A DNA stretch of 12,003 nt. Source: Bacteroidota bacterium. Its GTDB lineage: Bacteria > Pseudomonadota > Alphaproteobacteria > Puniceispirillales > Puniceispirillaceae. A model generated the notes under the pieces. The model was not told the DNA's origin. It saw only the letters and a program-made list of their open reading frames with translations, and did no database searches. The DNA lies in the NCBI GenBank assembly GCA_009936825.1, contig JAACDV010000260.1, positions 1 to 12,003 on the forward strand, written 5' to 3'. A program made the translations under genes and the position numbers. Shown here piece after piece: positions 7,105-12,003 of the stretch; the stretch's first letter is position 1; the number at the start of each line of letters is the position of its first letter.

Positions 7105-8334
7105 CTAGAGAAAGCCTTTTTCTTTGGCAGCTGCAGTGTAGGCAGCTTCGATATCGGCCAGAGTCTGCTCGGCGCTCTCATTGCCTTGAAGGAAGTCAGC
7201 CAACTCGGCGCCAGCCGCACCATGCAACGCGCCCATGAAAGGCAACATCGGGTAAGGTGAAGCACCGCCCGAAGCAGATGCCACAACACCAACACCGGCA
7301 GCGCGTGGCTGTGCGCCATCGATCAACCAGTTGGCAGCATCAGCATTAGCAGCAGCCATTTTAGGAGAAATACCCGCCATCATTGCTTGGAAAGTTGCCT
7401 CGGCATCAGCTGCTGATGCGTTCTTCGCAATGGCAAAACCGTCCCACCACAAAGTTGTTGATGGAATTGATCCACCCGCAACAGTTGGTGCTGCCGCAAA
7501 CATGGTGTTGCTTTCGATAGCAGCGGTTGACCCTTCGCCGTCAGTAACAGCACCGGCTCTTGATCCCCACAGGTTGGTCAGCGCGACATTGCCTGCTTCC
7601 CACTCGGCCTGAACCGCGTTTGAATCATGCGTTAGGAAATCAGGGTTCATGTACTCTGACAGCGACTTCATCATGTTCAATGTTGCAACGCCTTTTGCGT
7701 TGTTAACTGATACTTCGGCTGTGCCCGGCTTAAAGAACTCACCGCCGTGACCCAGATACATATTGACGAATTCCTCACCAAGGTTCCATCCGGCTTTGTA
7801 AGTTCCTGCTACAGGATAGTCCATCAAGCCTTTAGACTTGATTGCCTTAGCAGCGGCCAGAACCTCTTCATAAGTTGTCGGAACGCCAACGCCTGCCGCA
7901 TCCAGAATGTCCTTGCGATAAAACAGATGCTGGGCATTCGCCATAAAAGCAACTGCCATGATCTTGCCATCGATGGTGATCATCTGCATGTCCTGCAAAC
8001 CACCGCCATGCTTTGCAACCAGACCATCCAGCGGAAGTGCCAGACCGTCATTCAACAGCGAAACAAGTGTGCTGTTGGAGACATGTGAGACTGAAAATTC
8101 AGCCGGGTTGGCAGTAAATGATGCCACCAGACGGTCTTTGTGATCTTTGTTCAGATCAACAGAAACCATTACTCCGCCGCCATCACAGGCCGCAGCTGCC
8201 GCCGCGACCGCCTGAATTGCCGGAAAATCATTTCCGCCAATACGAACCGAACCGGCGCTGATGCCGCAGTCAGCATAGGCTGCTGACGAAAGAACGGCCA
8301 GTGAACCAGCCGCAATCATTGTTCTCATAAACAT
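7105..8334 (-). CDS. Extracellular solute-binding protein of a carbohydrate-type ABC importer
   Basis: This 409-residue protein is the periplasmic receptor of the importer. An N-terminal Sec signal peptide (MFMRTMIAAGSLAVLSSAAYA) would be cut after residue 21 (AYA before Asp22). The mature chain has family-1 binding-protein features: a first lobe with LFYRKDILDAAGVGVPTTYEE (137-157), then a conserved GNVALTNLWGSRAG block (248-261), and WWDGFAIAKNAS (296-307) at the crossover. The usual lipobox is absent, fitting a soluble periplasmic protein of a Gram-negative cell. Its only cysteines appear to be Cys23 and Cys50, likely a disulfide. ATG at 8334 follows GAGGG at ten bases; a second ATG two codons later is possible. 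As the first gene of the operon, set off by a hairpin, it should be the most abundant product. Aromatic residues (Tyr139, Trp183, Trp245, Trp256, Trp296-297) suit a polyol or sugar-like ligand, but the ligand is unknown. Confidence 0.93.
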   Translation of the reverse strand: MFMRTMIAAGSLAVLSSAAYADCGISAGSVRIGGNDFPAIQAVAAAAAACDGGGVMVSVDLNKDHKDRLVASFTANPAEFSVSHVSNSTLVSLLNDGLALPLDGLVAKHGGGLQDMQMITIDGKIMAVAFMANAQHLFYRKDILDAAGVGVPTTYEEVLAAAKAIKSKGLMDYPVAGTYKAGWNLGEEFVNMYLGHGGEFFKPGTAEVSVNNAKGVATLNMMKSLSEYMNPDFLTHDSNAVQAEWEAGNVALTNLWGSRAGAVTDGEGSTAAIESNTMFAAAPTVAGGSIPSTTLWWDGFAIAKNASAADAEATFQAMMAGISPKMAAANADAANWLIDGAQPRAAGVGVVASASGGASPYPMLPFMGALHGAAGAELADFLQGNESAEQTLADIEAAYTAAAKEKGFL

Positions 8335-8371
8335 AATTTGAATTCCCTCTTATTAGATTGATCCCTTTAAC

Positions 8372-8416
8372 GCGGGAAAATTGCCAAACCAGCTTCCCGC
8401 TCGCCCAGCTTCCCGC
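8372..8416 (-). other. Alternative leader hairpins ahead of the binding-protein gene
   Basis: GCGGGAA at 8372-8378 is complementary to TTCCCGC at 8394-8400 and again at 8410-8416, because the second arm lies inside a tandem repeat. In the minus-strand message either copy could pair with the same partner, 40-85 bases before the binding-protein ATG. This gives two mutually exclusive seven-base stems. It may only be a by-product of the repeat, or it may influence translation or stability of the leader. Confidence 0.4.
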
Positions 8417-8420
8417 CCGC
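8389..8420. repeat. Tandem 16-base direct repeat
   Basis: Two adjacent copies, CCAGCTTCCCGCTCGC (8389-8404) and CCAGCTTCCCGCCCGC (8405-8420), differ at one base. They lie 55-86 bases before the binding-protein start. A local duplication or a paired protein-binding site are both possible. Confidence 0.75.
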
Positions 8421-8614
8421 ATTCACGCCATTCAACCGACACGCTATTCAGCAGAATTGACGTTTTCCCTACAGTCACGTCTTTCACCCGTTTAGATAGG
8501 GGCATCGCAAACTTTGACGCGACACGAACTTAGATTTTCGCACCTGCGCTGTATTAGTTAAGTGCGCTGTCGGTAAATACTAGACAAGTCGAGCACGGCT
8601 TGGCAAGTTCATTT

Positions 8615-8628
8615 TGCATACGCATGCA
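8615..8628. promoter_or_regulatory. Candidate LacI-family operator
   Basis: TGCATACGCATGCA is a 14-base inverted repeat (arms TGCAT/ATGCA) centred on CG. It matches most positions of the general LacI-family pattern TGnAAnCGnTTnCA. It lies 33 bases before the plus-strand ATG at 8661, in the shared divergent region, and a LacI-family gene ends the minus-strand operon. An extra half-site-like TTTGCAT occurs at 8652-8658. The link to that regulator is inferred. Confidence 0.55.
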
Positions 8629-8660
8629 TAGCGGCTCAAATTTCAAGGAAATTTGCATTA

Positions 8661-9671
8661 ATGACTAATTTTCAAAATGAAAAACAGATAGTTAGAGATT
8701 TTTACGCGGCCCTAGACCTGGCTGACGAAAAAACCATCACTGAGGTGATGACCAGGTTTACCTCGCCAGATTATCTGTGGCGCGGGTTTCATCCCTTTAA
8801 CGAGATTCGTGGCGGTGTAGAGGTTGCCGATAAATTCTGGAAACCGCTGCGCTCGGCGCTAACATCGTTGCAGCGGCGGCTTGATATTTTCATGGCGGGA
8901 GACAATCAACTCGAAGGTCATGACGGTGTCTGGGTGGCCTCGATGGGGCATTTGATGGGGCTGTTCGATGCACCGTGGCTGGGAATTCAGCCCACCGGCA
9001 AGATTGCGATGCTGCGTTATGCGGAGTTTCACAAGGTCGCTGGCGGCAAGATCACCGAAAGCGCGATGTATTTCGATATTCCGCATCTGATGATGCAGGC
9101 AGGGTTGAACCCGTTCCCCCCGCAAACAGGTGCGCATCTGGTGCAGCCCGGCCCGATGACGCATGACGGGGTGATGTTGGGTCCCGTCGATCCCGCAGAA
9201 GGCGCCAAGACGATGGATGCGATCGCCTTTATGGTTACGGATATGAAGGACTGGAGCGGCGGGCGAGAAGAGCCGCTGGTTGATGAGCTGCGCCGCAGTT
9301 GGAACGAAGACATGATCTGGTGGGGACCGGCCGGTATCGGGGCCACCTATACAATTGAACGCTATGCTGAGCAACATTCGGGGCCGTTTCGTGCCGGCTT
9401 CAAAGACCGGATTTTCAACGGCCATATTGCGCGCATTGCCGAGGGCACAATCGGCGGCTTTTTCGGCTGGCCAAACCTGACATTAACGCCGACCGGCGGA
9501 TTTATGGGGATGCCTGCAACGGGCAAGCCGGGCGATATGCGGGTGATTGATATGTACCGGCGCGAAGGGGATAAGCTGACCGAAAACTGGATTTTTATTG
9601 ATCTGCTGCATTTCTGGAACATGCAAGGCGTGGATATTCTGGGCCGAATGCAAGACCATCCCCGAACTTAG
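8661..9671 (+). CDS. Two-domain SnoaL/NTF2-like protein, divergently transcribed
   Basis: This 336-residue protein has two SnoaL/NTF2-like domains (about 8-155 and 185-332) and is a paralogue of the protein at 906-1979. Matching blocks include LGIQPTGKIAMLRYAEF (107-123), YFDIPHLMMQAGLNPF (137-152), PGPMTHDGV (163-171), WWGPAGIGATYTI (220-232), and NWIFIDLLHFWNMQGVDIL (309-327). Both halves keep the D-x-x-H pair (Asp139/His142 and Asp314/His317), whereas the minus-strand relative has lost the first His. No signal peptide or membrane segment is seen, so it should be cytoplasmic. AAGGAA lies ten bases before the ATG. It is the first gene of the plus-strand group, and the candidate LacI operator is just upstream, so it is probably induced with the transport operon. 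Catalysis of an isomerisation, dehydration or ring-closing step is plausible for the family but unproven. Confidence 0.82.
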   Translation: MTNFQNEKQIVRDFYAALDLADEKTITEVMTRFTSPDYLWRGFHPFNEIRGGVEVADKFWKPLRSALTSLQRRLDIFMAGDNQLEGHDGVWVASMGHLMGLFDAPWLGIQPTGKIAMLRYAEFHKVAGGKITESAMYFDIPHLMMQAGLNPFPPQTGAHLVQPGPMTHDGVMLGPVDPAEGAKTMDAIAFMVTDMKDWSGGREEPLVDELRRSWNEDMIWWGPAGIGATYTIERYAEQHSGPFRAGFKDRIFNGHIARIAEGTIGGFFGWPNLTLTPTGGFMGMPATGKPGDMRVIDMYRREGDKLTENWIFIDLLHFWNMQGVDILGRMQDHPRT

Positions 9672-9679
9672 ATAAGACG

Positions 9680-9730
9680 GGAACTTAAGTATGGCAGGAA
9701 CTTAAGGCAGGAACTTGAGGCAGGCTAAAA
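9680..9730. repeat. Degenerate short repeats between SnoaL-like and amidohydrolase genes
   Basis: GGAACTTAAG occurs at 9680-9689 and 9697-9706, and as GGAACTTGAG at 9710-9719; GGCAGG precedes the last two and recurs at 9719-9724. A related CGAACTTAG forms the end of the preceding gene (9663-9671). The gap of 63 bases thus looks like an expanded copy of the gene's tail. The last GAGGCAGG also provides the ribosome site for the next gene. Origin by slippage is inferred. Confidence 0.7.
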
Positions 9731-9734
9731 CTTG

Positions 9735-10622
9735 ATGATTGATGCTCACCATCATCTTTGGGACCTTGATGCAGTCAGCTATCCGTGGCTGGAGGCGCGC
9801 GGCGTTACGCGTTTCTTTGGCGATCCAACCCCAATCCAGCGCAATTATCTGTTGGATGAGTTTACCGCTGATGCCCGAGCCAACGGCATTTTAGCGTCGG
9901 TTCACATCCAAGTGGGTGCAGCCGACGGAATGGCCGAGGCGCGATGGGTTCAGCAACTGGCCTCGGCCAATCCGGATTGGCCGATAGTGCAGGTTCCTTT
10001 TTGTGATCTCGGCGCCCCAGATTTTTCTGACGTTCTGGATGAATTTTCGGCGATGCCCAGCGTCAAGGGCGTACGCCAAATCATCGGGCGCGCGCCGGGC
10101 GAAGACGCCGCCACCGGCACCAATGCGTTGTTGGCGTCACCTGCCTTTCGGGACGGGATGAGTGCGGTTGGCAAGCGCGGACTGTCTTTTGATCTGCAGC
10201 TAATCCCTGAACTGATGGCCCAAGCAGCAGAAATGGTGAGCGAGGTGGCCGCCAAAACACCGCACATTAACATCGCCCTTTGTCATGCTGGCAGTCCTTA
10301 TGATCGCACGCCTGCAGGGCTGGCCGAATGGGCCGCTGCGCTGACCACACTTTCCGCCCTGCCGCAGGTTACCTGCAAGCTATCCGGGTTGGGGATGTTT
10401 CAGCATGACTGGCAGCTCGATGATTTCCGTCCGATCATCGATACCTGCCTTGATCAGTTCGGCGAAGACCGGTGTATGTTCGGATCAAACTTTCCCGTCG
10501 ATAGCCTGTATTCAAATTACGAAAAACTGATAAATGCGCACCGGACAATTGTGCCAGACGCGATGCATGATGCGGTGTTTAATTCCACCGCCGCCCGTTT
10601 TTATGGGTTTGCGGACTTGTAA
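9735..10622 (+). CDS. Metal-dependent amidohydrolase of the COG3618 lactonase type
   Basis: This 295-residue protein is a TIM-barrel amidohydrolase (Amidohydro_2, COG3618), the family that includes L-fucono- and L-rhamnono-lactonases and 2-pyrone-4,6-dicarboxylate lactonase. It begins with the diagnostic MIDAHHHLWDLD (HxH metal ligands His5 and His7) and continues PWLEARGV and IQRNYLLDEF. Other family positions are His57 (SVHIQVG), His184 (LCHAGSP) and Asp256 in FGSNFPVD, where the usual GSDWPV carries Asn instead of the first Asp. It would hydrolyse a lactone or related cyclic ester in the cytoplasm. I take ATG 9735, since the TTG one codon earlier is less likely and GAGGCAGG lies upstream. 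It follows the SnoaL-like gene by 63 bases on the same strand. With an SDR in the region, a sugar or polyol oxidation route through a lactone is a reasonable guess. Exact substrate is unknown. Confidence 0.88.
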   Translation: MIDAHHHLWDLDAVSYPWLEARGVTRFFGDPTPIQRNYLLDEFTADARANGILASVHIQVGAADGMAEARWVQQLASANPDWPIVQVPFCDLGAPDFSDVLDEFSAMPSVKGVRQIIGRAPGEDAATGTNALLASPAFRDGMSAVGKRGLSFDLQLIPELMAQAAEMVSEVAAKTPHINIALCHAGSPYDRTPAGLAEWAAALTTLSALPQVTCKLSGLGMFQHDWQLDDFRPIIDTCLDQFGEDRCMFGSNFPVDSLYSNYEKLINAHRTIVPDAMHDAVFNSTAARFYGFADL

Positions 10623-10697
10623 ATAGCCACAAAACGCAGCACTCTTTTCCCCCTCCGTGAACACCGACGGTAAAGATTAATAGGTTTGGACTGACAT

Positions 10698-11426
10698 ATG
10701 CGCGTTCTCGTCTATGGCGATTCCAATAGCTGGGGCTATCTTGATGATGGTTATGGCTTTCGCTGCAACCGCCGGTGGCCGGTGGAGATGAAAGCAGCCC
10801 TTGCTGCGAAAAATCACAAAATTAACTTGATTGAAGAATGCCTTCCGGGCCGCACGACCAATATCGACGATCCCGAAATGGGTGCCAACCTGATGATGGA
10901 ATCAAACTTTTCAGAAGAAGGGGACCCCTCGCAGAGACCAGATTTAACACCAGGTTATGAATTTAATGGTGAGCGTTCTTTGACGACGTTGTTGATGTCT
11001 CACCAGCCGCTTGATCTTGTGATGATCATGCTGGGGACAAATGATCTAAAAACACGGTTTGGCCGGAATGCTGATGATATCACTTCCGCGCTGATGGGGT
11101 TGGCGCAAATTGTTGCCAGCAGGCCGGCGGGCGCGGGCGGGTGGAACAACGCCCCGCCGCCACGGGTTATTCTGATCTGTCCGCTAAAATTGGGGCCGCG
11201 CGCTGATGATGCCGCATGGGAGCGCGCCGGCGATTGGCTGGGTGGACGCGGCACATCAATCCAGCTTCCGGCAAAATTGCAAGACGCCTGCGCCAGCCGC
11301 GGAATTGGATTTATTGATGGCAATTTGTTTGCCGCCGCATCCGACATTGACCCCATTCACTGGACAGCGGACGCACATATTGCGTTTGGCAATGGGATTG
11401 CGGACCATATAGTGGCGGAAAGCTGA
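10698..11426 (+). CDS. SGNH/GDSL hydrolase, aryl esterase/acyltransferase type
   Basis: This 242-residue protein is an SGNH hydrolase. The four blocks are visible: nucleophile Ser9 in YGDSNSWGY, Gly51 in CLPGRTTNIDDP, Asn115 in MLGTNDLKTRF, and the Asp218/His221 pair in DPIHWTADAH. GRTTNIDDP and DLVMIMLGTND closely match the Mycobacterium smegmatis esterase/acyltransferase (MsAcT) as I remember it, so the subfamily is clearer than for most GDSL proteins. No signal peptide is present, so it acts in the cytoplasm, presumably removing acyl (for example acetyl) groups from a small alcohol or sugar. Upstream are 75 bases without a convincing terminator and only a weak ribosome site. Downstream the exporter gene begins four bases after the stop, so the two are co-transcribed. 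Whether it belongs to the same pathway as the SnoaL-like genes is uncertain. Confidence 0.9.
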   Translation: MRVLVYGDSNSWGYLDDGYGFRCNRRWPVEMKAALAAKNHKINLIEECLPGRTTNIDDPEMGANLMMESNFSEEGDPSQRPDLTPGYEFNGERSLTTLLMSHQPLDLVMIMLGTNDLKTRFGRNADDITSALMGLAQIVASRPAGAGGWNNAPPPRVILICPLKLGPRADDAAWERAGDWLGGRGTSIQLPAKLQDACASRGIGFIDGNLFAAASDIDPIHWTADAHIAFGNGIADHIVAES

Positions 11427-11430
11427 CGCC

Positions 11431-12003
11431 ATGCTGTACCGTACCGCGCTGCCGTTGATCTTTGTTGGCCTTTGGTCATCGGCATTTGTTACAGCAAAGG
11501 TCGGGGTGCAATATTCAACGCCCTTTGCCATGCTGCTGGCACGGTTTGCGATCGTTAGCCTGATATTTATTGCCGCAACGCTGATCGCAAGGTGGTGGAG
11601 ACGCCGCAAAAATAAGAACGCGGGCGCGGACCAAACTGACGATACCATCACGACGGCAACCATTCTGCTGACGGCGGTTGTGGGCGTTCTTCTTCACGGT
11701 GTCTATCTTGGCAGTGTGTTTTTCGCATTATCGGTTGGGCTATCGGCAGGTATTTCAGCATTGGTGGTATCACTGCAACCGTTGCTGGCGTCATTTCTGG
11801 CGATATTCCTGTTTTCGGAAAAGCTACGCCTGCCACAAGTCGCCGGAATTTTTACCGGAATGATCGGCGTAGGTTTTGTGCTGTGGCCAAAGATGGGCGG
11901 CGGCATGCCTATGCTAGGGCTGGTGTCGGTCGTGATCGGCCTTATCGCCATAACGGCAGGAACTTTGCTGCAAAAACACATTGGTGGACGGATAAAATTA
12001 CTG
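11431..12003 (+). CDS. EamA/DMT-superfamily transporter, N-terminal part (cut by window edge)
   Basis: The first 191 codons are present and open to the right edge. The protein opens with LPLIFVGLWSSAFVTAKVGV, the typical first helix of EamA drug/metabolite transporters. It continues with several hydrophobic helices and the family block SAGISALVVSLQPLLASFLA, then LFSEKLRLPQVAGIFTGMIGVGFVLWP. A charged, Arg/Lys-rich loop follows the second helix (about residues 55-70). Full family members have about ten helices and 300 residues, so roughly a third is missing. It starts four bases after the esterase stop, with GGAAAG in the end of that gene as ribosome site. DMT carriers usually export small metabolites or amino acids; here it may remove a by-product, but the substrate is not known. 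Confidence 0.9.
   Translation, partial: MLYRTALPLIFVGLWSSAFVTAKVGVQYSTPFAMLLARFAIVSLIFIAATLIARWWRRRKNKNAGADQTDDTITTATILLTAVVGVLLHGVYLGSVFFALSVGLSAGISALVVSLQPLLASFLAIFLFSEKLRLPQVAGIFTGMIGVGFVLWPKMGGGMPMLGLVSVVIGLIAITAGTLLQKHIGGRIKLL

Larger units (their letters stand above)
8335..8660. promoter_or_regulatory. Divergent promoter region between the transport operon and the SnoaL/lactonase group
   Basis: This 326-base gap separates the binding-protein gene (minus) from the two-domain SnoaL-like gene (plus), so it must hold both promoters. Visible elements are a LacI-type palindrome (8615-8628), a tandem 16-base repeat (8389-8420), inverted arms giving leader hairpins (8372-8416), and a repeated TGCGCTGT (8545-8552 and 8563-8570). 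A weak minus-strand promoter candidate is TTGAGC (8639-8634), 17 bases, CAAAAT (8616-8611). A weak plus-strand one is TTGGCA (8600-8605) with CATGCA 17 bases later. Both would overlap the palindrome. No convincing reading frame fills the region. Exact start points cannot be fixed from sequence alone. Confidence 0.6.

Noticed and set aside
8389..8420. CRISPR-like array
   Set aside because: Only two directly adjacent 16-base copies with no spacers and no cas genes.
10623..10697. Terminator between the amidohydrolase and esterase genes
   Set aside because: CCGT/ACGG at 10655-10672 gives only a four-base stem with no T-run after it.
1..12003. Mobile element or recent transfer
   Set aside because: No transposase, integrase, terminal inverted repeat or tRNA boundary is visible within the window, and gene style is uniform across it.

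Overview
The window looks like part of a carbon-uptake and catabolism island from an alphaproteobacterium, plausibly a marine one (roseobacter- or SAR116-like). This is inferred from moderate GC, tightly overlapping genes and the style of the proteins (MalK/UgpC-type sugar ABC transporter, HpsN-like histidinol-dehydrogenase paralogue, COG3618 amidohydrolase). No rRNA, tRNA, insertion sequence, integrase or CRISPR array is visible.

Minus-strand operon (8334 down to 1). In transcription order it holds a secreted solute-binding protein, two inner-membrane permeases, the ATPase, a one-domain SnoaL/NTF2-like protein, an HpsN-like dehydrogenase of the HisD family, a two-domain SnoaL/NTF2-like protein, a short-chain dehydrogenase and a LacI-family regulator cut by the window edge. 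After the binding-protein gene the genes are separated by at most 14 bases or overlap by 1-4 bases, so they should be made as one unit. A strong hairpin lies in the long gap between the binding-protein gene and the first permease gene, which fits the usual excess of binding protein over permeases.

Divergent plus-strand group (8661 to 12003). It holds a second two-domain SnoaL/NTF2-like protein, a metal-dependent amidohydrolase/lactonase, an SGNH esterase close to the Mycobacterium smegmatis aryl esterase/acyltransferase type, and a truncated EamA (DMT) exporter. The 326-base divergent region contains a LacI-type palindrome with a central CG at 8615-8628, tandem 16-base repeats and potential leader hairpins.

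How it may work together (inference): a small polyhydroxylated compound is imported by the ABC transporter. Its alcohols are oxidised by the SDR and by the HpsN-like enzyme (alcohol to carboxylate in that family). A lactone or ester intermediate is opened by the amidohydrolase or esterase, and the SnoaL-like proteins catalyse an unidentified isomerisation, dehydration or cyclisation. The most unusual feature is three related SnoaL-like genes, with five NTF2-like domains in total, flanking a HisD paralogue. I cannot name the substrate. The HpsN likeness points to sulfopropanediol (DHPS) or a similar short polyol, but no sulfonate-cleaving gene lies in the window.
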